This document shows positions 23,776-33,906 of a DNA stretch of 64,000 nucleotides, in pieces (the stretch's first letter is position 1; every line of letters starts with the position of its first letter). Source of the DNA: Nectonema munidae (taxonomy: Eukaryota > Nematomorpha > Nectonematoida > Nectonematidae). The notes below the pieces were generated by a model. That model was not told the DNA's origin. It saw only the letters and a list, made by a program, of their open reading frames with translations, and did not search any database. A program made the translations under genes and the position numbers. The stretch lies in the NCBI GenBank assembly GCA_030549495.1, contig JAUIRK010000921.1, forward strand, positions 850,501 through 914,500, read 5' to 3'.

Positions 23776-24840
23776 TTGTACCCCCATGTACTTCGCTCTG
23801 GCCATGCCACTGGGAAGCGCTCCAAAGACTTAGAAAAGTTTTTCACTTTGGAAAGCAACCTGACTTACTGTAACAATATCAAAGGACTCTTCAATGCTCT
23901 CGAATTGCAATACGAAGTCAAAGATTGGAGATTGTTTATAGATGGCTCCCTGTACAGTGTCAAGGCTGTATTATTGCATATCGGAAATAAGATGCCATCA
24001 GTTCCCATTGCTCACTCCATAATTTTAAGAAAGACCTATGAAAATCTCGCTTTCATCTTGGACCAAATGTACAGGGAGCATGAGTGGTTGATTTGAAAGT
24101 AGTTGCTATACTGAACGGCTTACAAACGGGGTGCACAAAATCCATGTGCTTTCTTTGCAAATGGGATAATAGAGCTAGATCAGATCATTATGTCCGCACA
24201 GAATGGCCGCTAAGGGATTTGATGATTCCAGGCTTAAGTAATGTTAAAAATGAGCATTTGGTACAAAAAGAGAAAAACATTTTACCACATTTTCACATAA
24301 ATCTGGGTCTAATAAAGCAATTTACGAAAGCACTTGATTATGAAAAGTACCTCAAATGTTTTGTGTACCTCAAAAAAGTTTTTCCAAAAATGAGGCAAGC
24401 CAAGATAAAAGAGTGTATTTTCGTGGGTCCTCAGATAGACAAACTACTTTTTGATCCGCTCTTTGAGGCCACAATGGAGGAGAATGAGCAAGCAGCTTGG
24501 CAATCTTTCAAAGACATTTGCAACGGACTTCTGGGAAAGCACCAAGATGCCCAGAGAGAAATTTTAGTAGAAAGATTAGTCTTACCAGAATCTAGGCTGC
24601 AAAATGTCTGTGAAAATTCATTTCCTACATTTGCACTTGTCTTTTTTTCCTGAAAACGTAGCAGATGTGAGTGATTGGCATCGAGAAAGATTTCACCAGG
24701 AAATTGCAATGATAGAAAATAGATATAAGGAAAAATAGAGCCCTGCGATGCTTACCGATTTTTGTTGGAATCTGAAGCGAGATTCACCAGGAACTGTTTA
24801 TAAAGGAAAAAGCAAAAACCAGGCTAATTTTGAAAAAAAG
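23776..24840 (+). pseudogene. Repeat-encoded protein of unknown class, copy A
   Basis: Frames read YCNNIKGLFNALELQYEV, DWRLFIDGSLYSVKAVLLH, GNKMPSVPIAHS, DLKVVAILNGLQTG, CFLCKWDNRARSDHY, IKECIFVGPQIDKLL, FHQEIAMIENRYKEK and FCWNLKRDSPGTVYKGKSK. I recall close relatives as abundant hypothetical proteins in arthropod and cnidarian genomes, always repetitive, but know no function. The CxxC motif, and conserved Asp in FIDGS and GDLK-like positions, would suit an RNase H-like transposase; that is inference. Frame shifts near 24085 and 24625 and a TAG at about 24736 interrupt it. Both copies share these breaks. Confidence 0.7.
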
Positions 24841-25164
24841 GGGGAAATGTCATAGTTTATTAATTTATTACTTGCAATTCTATTATTTTAATTTTAAAAA
24901 TAAAATGATAATTCACTTGAAATTTTTGGTCTTTGTTTAAAAATGTTTTTTACGGAAAACTGTGACGTCACAGGAAATTTTCGTCATCAAATTCGTAATC
25001 AGCGCATAAAAATTGATAATAAAATCCTAAAGCGATTTATGCATTTTTTAAATGTGTAAAATTGTTGTTCAGTGATATTATTTATGTAATTTAAAATTAT
25101 TTTTAATTAATTATAGATTTTAATAATTATAGATAATTTATTTTTAATTAATTAATCTATTGAA

Positions 25165-26104
25165 CATGGCCGAGCAAAAAAGAAAATGTAGACAATATTA
25201 TTTTGGTTATTTGAAGTTCGGCTTCATTTTTCCTCATGGGACATAAATCTACCCATGTGCCTTCATGCAGAAAAGTTTTAAGCAATGACCCTATGAAATC
25301 ATTCAAGTTGGAGGATCATTTGAGAAGATGTCACCCTGATAAAAAAAAATCAGAATTTGGCATACTTTAAAAGTTTTCCAATTTGTCATCGACAAATGTC
25401 CATGATGATGACGTTTTGGTCTACGTCCAACATTTAAATGCCTTTCATGCAGATTTTAAAGTCATTAAGATTTTGACTATGGATGATCAACCCATACGAT
25501 GAAATTAAGGAAACAGATGTCACGTTACAAGAAGGACTGATTGGAATACGCTGTAACGAAAAACTAAAGGTGCAGTTCAGAAAGGGGTATCAGCTGTTTT
25601 GGCTTCAAAAAGAAATCCCTGTCGCTTATCCTACTTTATGGGCTATCGCAAGAAAGTTATTGATAGCTTTTCCATCTTCATACTTCGTGGAAAGGGGTTT
25701 TAGCGCGGTTGCCAATCTTCTTACGAAAACACATCGTTGAACGTGGAGACTTGAGATTAAACCTAACTAATTTGAAGACAAATGTTGACAAAATGCTATC
25801 ATAGCATCAAACTCACCCTTCCCATTGATGATTAAATCATTATTTTCTTGTAATTTCATGTTTTGTTTCGCCCTAATTTTAATATGTACTTCGATTTTGT
25901 GTTTTTTCAATAAAATTTTTTCTTTTCTTTTTTATAAAATTGTCCAATTTTAAAAGAACCCAAGGTGAGATCACGGTGTAAGCAAGCTGTCAAAAATATT
26001 TAAAATTAATAAGGTTAAGAAAATTCAATATTGAGCTGACAGGGTGTCAGCGATAAAAAAAATCAACAAGTGGTTTATGGGCTAAAAAAGTTTAGGAACC
26101 TCTG
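25165..26104 (+). pseudogene. ZBED5/SCAND3-like hAT element, internally deleted, copy A
   Basis: Starts MAEQKRKCRQYYFGYLKFGF, the conserved beginning of the BED-finger proteins in this hAT branch, then out of frame KVLSNDPMKSFKLEDHLRRC HPDKKK (second part of the finger). It jumps to VYVQHLNAFHADFKVIKILT and the C-terminal dimerisation region: GLIGIRCNEKLKVQFRKGYQ, FWLQKEIPVAYPTLWAIARK, LLIAFPSSYFVERGFSAVAN, then in another frame GDLRLNLTNLKTNVDKMLS. The whole catalytic centre is missing, so this is a deletion derivative, further broken by stops and shifts. A hAT-type right end (minus strand CAGAGGTTCCTAAACTT) lies at 26104. No matching left end was found. TGTGACGTCACA lies upstream near 24960. 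Confidence 0.8.
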
Positions 26105-26310
26105 CTTTACATGGATCTAATGAAAATTCTTTTAACGTGAACTTTATAAGAGCATATAAATCTTCAGCAGAAATTGAACCTTTGAGAAAAACAATACATA
26201 AATTGTCACTTTCTCCATCTTGGAAATGAATGACATTATTTATGTAACCTTTATTGTTAGCACCTGTATATTCATCCAAAGACAGAGAAAACTTTTGTTT
26301 TTCACTTTTT
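26105..26310 (-). pseudogene. hAT transposase N-terminal fragment, copy A
   Basis: Minus strand reads LDEYTGANNKGYINNVIHFQ, then GSISAEDLYALIKFTLKEFS, matching the LTLDEYTS / GSMPAE segment of another hAT family. It stops where the right end of the ZBED5-like element begins (26104), so one element cut the other. Confidence 0.6.
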
Positions 26311-26592
26311 CTTATTTTTAAATTAAATTATAAACTATAAACTTAGTAAAATTCATTTTATAAGTTTCACTTATATAAAAATTTTTGAATTATCGTTTAT
26401 TAAAATTTACATAAAGTTTTCACGTTTTGAAATTCTCGAGTCTCGCTCAAATTTTCTCGAGAAGTTTATAAACTTCTAAAATTTCGAAACAGATCTACTC
26501 ACATCCCATAACCCTGAAAATTCTTAACGAATATAACCTCCTACTGAGACATCCACAATCGCTATGCAGGTCAAAGTGAATTAGTCAAAGAT

Positions 26593-26805
26593 TTATTGCG
26601 ACGACTTGTAAATGCTTTCTTTAGAGGAAGGCTTCTCATCAGTGCCATTCTGCCCATCCCTTCCTCCACTCTCGGAAAGATCCATCTTGCTATCTCCTAC
26701 TTCGGTCTCGTTGTCCTTTTCTGTTTTTCTCTTCTCGAGGTAATCATCAAGCTCGCACAAATCGTCAATCACTAATTCGATTCTAGTAAGATCTCTCTTC
26801 AGCAT
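26593..26805 (-). CDS. CDC26: CDC26-like anaphase-promoting complex subunit, copy A
   Basis: 70-aa single-exon frame. CDC26 is a small APC/C subunit that threads into the TPR subunit CDC16/APC6 by its N-terminus and stabilises it. The N-terminus MLKRDLTRIELVIDDLCELD aligns with the conserved start of animal CDC26 (Met-Leu-Arg/Lys-Arg, then TR-x-EL-x-x-DD), and a charged helix follows (YLEKRKTEKDNETE). The C-terminus is Ser/Gly/Asp-rich, as in other members; human CDC26 is about 85 aa. The stop codon TAA lies inside an AATAAA poly(A) signal (26592-26597). Copy B differs at one residue (Lys to Ile after YLEKR) and at three silent sites. It is the only intact host gene in the duplicated unit. 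I infer function from the open frame in both copies. Confidence 0.82.
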   Translation of the reverse strand: MLKRDLTRIELVIDDLCELDDYLEKRKTEKDNETEVGDSKMDLSESGGRDGQNGTDEKPSSKESIYKSSQ

Positions 26806-27259
26806 GCTACCGCTTTGTTATCTAAAAAAGTATTCAACGTTACAAATATCTGAGATAAGAAAATATTCTTTATATTTAAGTCGTCTCCCTACGCCCTAAT
26901 CCTTTACTTTTTATCAAAACGTAGGTAAAATAATCGTTAAATGCAAAAATAAACTATCATCATTCTAAGGCATAGGTATTCAAATTAGAACAGTTGAAAG
27001 TAGGAGTAAACACTGCTAATTTTTTGGCGGTAATTACCGCTAATACAAAACATTCTATTTTACCGTTACCGAAACTTTATTACCGGTAAATTACTATTTA
27101 TTTTTAATGGTTAATATCGGGCAGAAAAATCAAAACCTTTTTCACCTTGTATTGCCTATTAGACCATTATCAAGCGTTAATTAAGATTATTGATGGCATC
27201 ACAAACTTCAATTTACGACTAAAGTTGACATACGGATTATATTTATTAATATATGATTA

Positions 27260-27400
27260 TTATATACATGAAATAGTTTGAATTGAGAAGGCATTTACCA
27301 AAAGGGAATATTGAAAACAGATATTTAATAGGACATGAAATGGTTTGAATTGAGAAGGCACCAAAAGGGAATATTGAAAACAGATATTTAATAGGTATTA
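27260..27400. repeat. Two-copy tandem repeat of about 65 bp, copy A
   Basis: The block from CATGAAATAGTTTGAATTGA to AACAGATATTTAATAGG occurs twice in a row, the second copy lacking the TTTAC after AAGGCA. The same pair is present in copy B at about 43490-43620, so it predates the segmental duplication. Confidence 0.8.
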
Positions 27401-27616
27401 CTGTTATACTTTTAAGTGTATATAAGGGAACCATAACTCTGATTTACAATTAAAATTACTGCAAAAATGTTTCGATGATAACAAAAGAATTAGCAAGGAA
27501 GATATATTCATTTCTAGAATGATTCCAAAAATGGATACACAATTTTTAACCGTAATGTTATTTTAAAGATTGACTAATTGTATGATTGGTTGCCATCTTA
27601 GCACTTATAATGAATC

Positions 27617-28130
27617 TGTTATATATATATAATATATATATTATAATCCGTATAGTATCCCGGAGTAAGAATAGGATTATTGTGATGCTGCATCTCGTAA
27701 AAAGGAAATAAATCGCGTATATAGTACATCTATTTATTTTGTATTTATATTCATATAAACCTACATATATTTATTTAACTTTCCTCTACAATCTTCCCCT
27801 TTAATATCGCATGCATCTTCATACATAACTATATCTACTTTTTTCCTTATGTACATCATACTTGTAACACTACCTTGTGAACCCCCTTTCAGATTTTATC
27901 TGCCATTCAACGTTAAACAGTTCTCCTTTCAACCCAAAATTATCTTATTACAACTCAGCCTCTAATCGCTACTAAAGATCACCTATCCTATTAACCATTT
28001 GTCTAATCCCCTTCAACCATCTACTAACTCTGTTTAATCCATTTCATTCAAAGCATTTACATCTTCTACATTTAATACTTCAAGTTGATAAAGACTCGTG
28101 GAGTCGAAAATTCGTTTTATTTAAGTAATA
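27617..28130. other. AT-dinucleotide tract and C/T-rich non-coding stretch, copy A
   Basis: A TATATATATATAATATATATA tract at 27620-27645 precedes a C-rich pyrimidine block to about 28110. No domain recognised on either strand. Copy B has an 18-bp extra segment (TATATATTTGTTGCTGC) at about 43993. Confidence 0.5.
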
Positions 28131-28859
28131 TTGGAAAATTATTAATATATATGCCCAAAAGTAATGTAATGTAAATTTTAAAAAACTTAAAAGAAAAAGC
28201 AAGGATTATATTTTACCAAGAATAGAACAGAAAAAGAAAATATTTTCCATTTTTAAAAAACTAAAAAACTTATCAGTGCATTATGGGGTCTAGCTAGTTT
28301 GAGACTCGGTATGAGCTCATAGAAAACATGCTATAACTTTGAAAATACAAAAGCTATGGAAATAAAAATTTTTATGTATGTTAATCTCCAAAATTAAAAG
28401 AATAGTAAAGTGTTTTTCTTTTAACTCATAGAAAATATGAATACATCTAATTATAGATTTTTAACTGAATATGATTAGAAAATCTCTAATTGTTTGACTT
28501 GTTACAAATTAATGTTTTTTATCAAATAGGTTTCTGCCTAGATACCTAGAATCTTAAATTCAGTATCAGAAGAAATTGAGATCCAAAAAAGGAAATGGCA
28601 TTAGAGATACATCTTTTTGATACTGTGTAGTCTCTGAGATTGACACGTTAAATAAAAGCTATATTATAATAAATACAAAATTATAAGGATTATCCCTTTC
28701 TTTGATTTATGTGTCTGTCTAAAATCTATAGCCTAAAACCTTTAATTACTAAGAAATAGAAGAATAAAATTTATTTTTACAAATATATAGAAAAATATTA
28801 AGTACATAGAAAGTAAAAATGTCTGTTTGAGATATCAGTAAATCGAGTTATAGTTCATT

Positions 28860-30038
28860 CATAGCTTTAGTATGGAATTTTCTTGATATAAATGAAGGAT
28901 ATACTGATGCTATGAAGAAATGCATAGCTTTTTGTGGAGATAACACTAATTTTAATTTTGGTGGGTGTTTACGCAAAGGCACAAGTAATGTCTTTTCAAA
29001 ATTAAAGGAAAGCATGAATGAATCAATGGAAGGTGTTGGATGTCCAGCCGATATATTCTGCACAATGCTGCTCATACCGCGACTAATGTTCTTTCTGTTG
29101 ATGTTGAAGTAATTGTTGTTAAGTTGTTTTCATACTTTTCGAACTGAGAAGCTAGAAGATTTATGCGAGTTTGTTGGTGTTCAGTATGACTCAGTTCTCT
29201 CACATTCTAAAATTCGTTGGCTTTCTCTGATAAGAGCAGTAGAATCCTAAAGTCATTTGAAGCACTTGAATCTTTCTTTGCTTCTGAAGGAAAGGCCCCT
29301 AAAATTCTTTTAGATTCTTTTAATAATCCTCTGAGCGAAGCTTACTTATATTTTATTCACAGCCTTGAGTATGTTTTTAGCAACAGGATTATGAAGATAG
29401 AAAACAGCATTATTGAAGTTGTTGGCTGCTTAAAAGAACTCATTGCAGTTATGAAGGAAAGAATGGATCAAAAGTTTATTGCCCTTAGTGTTAAGGTTGC
29501 CTAAACAATGATAATGTCACATCTCAGGAGAAGAAGAAATTCAAGCTTGAAGTGGATAACTACTATGTCACTTGCCATGACTATCTTAAGAAATGGGTTT
29601 CATCTTTAAAAAGTTTTGAGAGTTTTTCACGGATGTTATTAGATACTCTTCCAGCATGGGAACAAATACAATCGTCTTGTCTAGTGTTAAAAAACAAAGG
29701 CATAAAATTGACGACAATATGCATTTTTTGTCAGTGGTCAGAATTTAAAAAATTCCTTGTGATGGAGATCAAACCTGATGAATGGAAGACTAAACTATGC
29801 CATGAAAGATGGTGTTGAATTTCAAGAACAATATTCTGAGATGTTAATTTTGTGCTAGTACTTATTTAGCATTCCAGCTCATAATGCTAATGTTGAGCGC
29901 ATATTCTCACTCATGAATATCCAACGGACTGATGAGAGGAACAAGCTGGATGTGGCGTCTGTACAAGCTATCTTACAATGCACATGGAAGCTTAATTTTC
30001 AGTGTAAAGAAAAAAGCAAAATCATCAGAGAAATATAA
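28860..30038 (+). pseudogene. hAT transposase remnant (BED-type hAT, C-terminal half), copy A
   Basis: Reads CIAFCGDNTNFNFGGCLRKG, NVFSKLKESMNESMEGVGCP, KLEDLCEFVGVQYDSVLSHS, KIRWLSLIRAVESILKSFEA, FFASEGKAPKILLDSFNNPL, SEAYLYFIHSLEYVFSNRIM and ends with the dimerisation block SIPAHNANVERIFSLMNIQR TDERNKLDVASVQAILQC, stop at 30036-30038. This is the hAT RNase H C-terminal part plus the hATC domain. Several stops and frame shifts; copy A lacks a short piece that copy B keeps (CILHMMEF) and copy B lacks one that A keeps (EFKKFLVMEIKP). Confidence 0.8.
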
Positions 30039-30291
30039 TTAAAGAATAAAGATTTGAGTTGAATTTTCGTTTATGGAAATTTTTTTTTCACTTATACTCA
30101 TATGCTCTAAATGAAAATAAAGGGTTGTGTATGATTTTAGGGGGCTTTTTCATTTTTCTCAAAAATGAACCAAATGTGTTTTTTTGAAAAAGCAATAAAT
30201 GGGGTATTTTTTATATCGGAGTCACACTTTTTGATGGTTAGTTAAAAGGCCCTATTATAGTAAAATAAAATTAACCTAACTAAATAAAGTT

Positions 30292-33200
30292 GGTAATTGT
30301 CCAGTTTACGTATCTGTTAATCAAATTTTTTTTGAATGTTTTGATTGGCTTTTCAAATTTCAATCAAATTTATTATAATTTGCAATTTTCAAACTTCTAG
30401 TGCCTTTTAACTTCTAACAGATATAATATAAGATTGATCGATGAATTTTTGCCAAAAATTTTTTAACGAAAGTTAACTACTTATTATTTGCGCTTTCTAA
30501 TTATAGTAATGGCGCTTCTAGTTATATTAACTATATTTTTTTATTTTGAACTAATTATGGTAGCGCTATTAGTTTAATTATAACTCAATGAGTGGTACAA
30601 TTCATTTTATTAGTATGCAGCTAAAATTTAGGTACAATCAAACTGGGATATTTAAATGATTACGATACTGTTTATGATAAATTTTTGTAATTTTCGAGAA
30701 TAAAAAAATTTCTTAGATTGTTGCTTATTGCATATTTTTTACTGAACGTTATAGAGCAAAATTTACTTTTATATTATATTCTAATTTTTTCAACATTCAC
30801 TAGTTTCATTCTTTAATATGATCAACTTGAAATTAATTCAGTAAACACAAAAAGATACAAAATGCATCACCAACTAAATACGATTGAAAAATTGTTTCAA
30901 AAACAAAATAAGAGATAATTTTATTGTTAGATTTTTTTTTTATCAATTTTCATGTAGTAATAAAATCAATAAAATGAAATGAGTAAAATATAGCTTTGGT
31001 TTGAATATGAGCAAAGAATCAAATTCTTTCAAATGATTTCAGATTGCCATCTCTTTAACTTTAAGCAAAATCTACTTCTAAGTATTCTTAGAAATAAATA
31101 AAAATATTTATATATTTTTGAAATATCAGACATAAGGTTCAATATTATCAATGAATTTTGGAAAGTATGAGTCAATACAATGACAAAGGGGTTTTCAATC
31201 GGAGTAGTGTAAATATAGCAGTTTGATTTATCCTCATTATTGAGTTTATGATCCACAAGCACAAACCATCAATTTATATCCCTTAGGCTTCGTGAACAGA
31301 GAATAATCCTCAATACTTTCTCTCAATATAACCTTACACTAGTTAGTTGTAACATGTGGTACTCTAGTTTTGTATCAATCAAGATCTCTGTATCGTTCCC
31401 ACAGTTTGTTGAGAATTTCGATGTATGGTAAGGGCTACGCAATTATGTTTTCTTTGACAAAAGTGCTTTGTAGCACATCTGTTCGTCTTTTTTTTAACTA
31501 CTCAGATTGAAAATCCCTTTGTCATTGTATTGCCATATTTTCCAAATCATGTTCATACATAATGTTGTGTCTGTTACCACAACCAGGATTTCTCTTTGGC
31601 ACTTTATAGAAACAGTTGTGAAAGATGAGGATAAAATAGTAATGCTTTTCTCCTCATCTTTCTGTAAAATGTTATACACATCAATTTACTTATGATCACC
31701 ATGCCCAACACGCTATGTATCATTCACACATAACTATAACGTGTCCTTCAGTTCTTCCTTTATCAACTTATAACCTTCGCTTCAAATCAAAGGTTTATTT
31801 TCAATTAAATCAAATGAACTCAATAACACCAAATCCGCTTACTGTTACAGAAATTTTATCTGAAAACTGGAATTTTTCCTCGTTATTTCAAGTTTTCAGC
31901 TCAAACAACAAGCTCGAAATTCTGAAATGGCTTGCTTTACATAGAATCATTCATAATGTTTTTCGATGTTACGAATGCCAATAAATGTGCAAGTTAGTGA
32001 TTAGAAATGATGTGTCTGATGGATACTGTTAGAAGTGCTATATTTGCGGTAAGAAAAAAACGGTGAGAATTGGTTCTTTTTTTGCCAAAAGTCACTTAAA
32101 TCTCAAATCTATGGTGACATTCATTTATGGATGGTGTCGTGACTACTCTCTAGAGAATATAATCCATGAAACATCTATTTTAAGTAGACAAACTGCTGTA
32201 GACTGGGCAAATTTTTGTAGAGAAATAACTACAATATGGGTAGAATCCAGTTCCTCTACTCTTGGAGGTTTTGATGAAAATTTAGACCAGATTATTGTAG
32301 AAATTGACGAAAGTAAGTTTTTCCATCGAAAATATCACCGTGGAACTTGGCGAGAAGGTCATTAGGTGTTTGAAGCCATTGAAAGACACAGTAAGAAGTG
32401 CTTTCTTGTGGAAGTTCTTGATAGGAGTGAAGCAACTCTTTCTCAAATTATAGAAAGACATATACTGCCTGGGTCAATAATTGTTTCCGATGGTTGGTCA
32501 GCATATGCGAATATTGCAACACTGAATAATGGTGTTTATGATCACTGGGTGGTCATTCATCAACGCAATTTTGTTGACCCGCATGATCCAAACATTCATA
32601 CACAAAACAGAAAATTTATGGATGAGAGCAAAAAGAAAGTTTAAAAGGCAATTCGGAACTTCAAGATATTTATTCAGATCATATTTGAATGAGTTTGTTT
32701 GGAGGAGAAACTTTCAAAAGATCATCTGTTTTCAGTTTTTTTGGCATCTTTGAGCGATTTGTTGGAAACTCAGAGTGGCAATAATTGACCAAGTAATTTT
32801 TGTTTGTTTTGTCATTTATAATAATTAGTCATGTGTTATTTCTATTTAAACTCTAAAAAAATTCTGATGAATTAGGCTGTTATCTTATCATTGTATATCT
32901 AGCCTATACATTTCTTAATTGAAAAATTCAGTTTCCATAAGGAATCTTAAAACAGCAGGGTGATTAGGAAAAAATTTGATAAGTTTATTCTTTAAATTTC
33001 ATACTTTCCAAAATTCATTGATAATATTGAACCTTATGTCTGATATTTCAAAAATATATAAATATTTTTATTTATTTCTAAAAATACTTAGAAGTAGATT
33101 TTGCTTAAAGTTAAAGAGATGGCAATCTGAAATCATTTGAAAGAATTTGATTCTTTGCTCATATTCAAACCAAAGCTATATTTTACAAACCAAAGCTATA

Positions 33201-33906
33201 TTTTACTCATTTCATTTTATTGATTTTATTACTACATGAAAATTGATAAAAAAAAATCTAACAATAAAATGATCTCTTATTTTGTTTTTGAAACAATTTT
33301 TCAATCGTATTTAGTTGGTGATGCATTTTGTATCTTTTTGTGTTTACTTATACTCTTTGAATTAATTTCAAGTTGATCATATTAAAGAATGAAACTAGTG
33401 AATGTTGAAAAAATTAGAATATAATATAAAAGTAAATTTTGCTCTATAACGTTCAGTAAAAAATATGCAATAAGCAACAATCTAAGAAATTTTTTTATTC
33501 TCGAAAATTACAAAAATTTATCATAAACAGTATCGTAATCATTTAAATATCCCAGTTTGATTGTACCTAAATTTTAGCTGCATACTAATAAAATGAATTG
33601 TACCACTCATTGAGTTATAATTAAACTAATAGCGCTACCATAATTAGTTCAAAATAAAAAAATATAGTTAATATAACTAGAAGCGCCATTACTATAATTA
33701 GAAAGCGCAAATAATAAGTAGTTAACTTTCGTTAAAAAATTTTTGGCAAAAATTCATCGATCAATCTTATATTATATCTGTTAGAAGTTAAAAGGCACTA
33801 GAAGTTTGAAAATTGCAAATTATAATAAATTTGATTGAAATTTGAAAAACCAATCAAAACATTCAAAAAAATTTTGATTGACAGATACGTAAACTGGACA
33901 ATTGCC
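30292..33906 (+). mobile_element. Merlin DNA transposon with TIRs of about 0.9 kb
   Basis: Element of 3615 bp with 8-bp target duplications ATAAAGTT (30284-30291 and 33907-33914). Ends start GGTAATTGTCCAGTTTACG on the left and GGCAATTGTCCAGTTTACG on the complementary right strand. The TIRs span about 30292-31169 and 33000-33906 and stay nearly identical throughout; the right one has a 21-bp internal duplication near 33170. GG ends, an 8-bp target duplication and an IS1595/ISXO2-type transposase define Merlin. The corresponding place in copy B (about 46508) has a single uninterrupted ATAAAGTT, an empty site. Confidence 0.93.
31715..32756 (+). pseudogene. Merlin transposase (IS1595/ISXO2-like), broken
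   Basis: Order of parts: N-terminal helix segment, zinc ribbon (CYEC...DGYC*KCYICGKKKTVR), helix-turn-helix region (FIYGWCRDYSLENIIHETSI), then the DDE core. Core motifs: QIIVEIDESKFFHRKYHRGT (first Asp), GSIIVSDGWSAYANI (second Asp), VIHQRNFVDPHDPNIHTQN, and after a +/-1 shift near 32610 LWMRAKRKFKRQFGTSR (third catalytic position) and YLNEFVWRR. In-frame stops: TAA at 31982, TAG at about 32032 in the zinc ribbon where Trp is usual, and TAG at 32363-32365 in place of Trp after WREGH. So four breaks; it cannot make its own transposase, and insertion into copy A probably used enzyme from another copy. Confidence 0.9.

Noticed and set aside
27617-28130. Possible LTR (starts TG near an AT tract)
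   Set aside because: No paired LTR, no primer-binding site and no gag or pol similarity seen on either strand.
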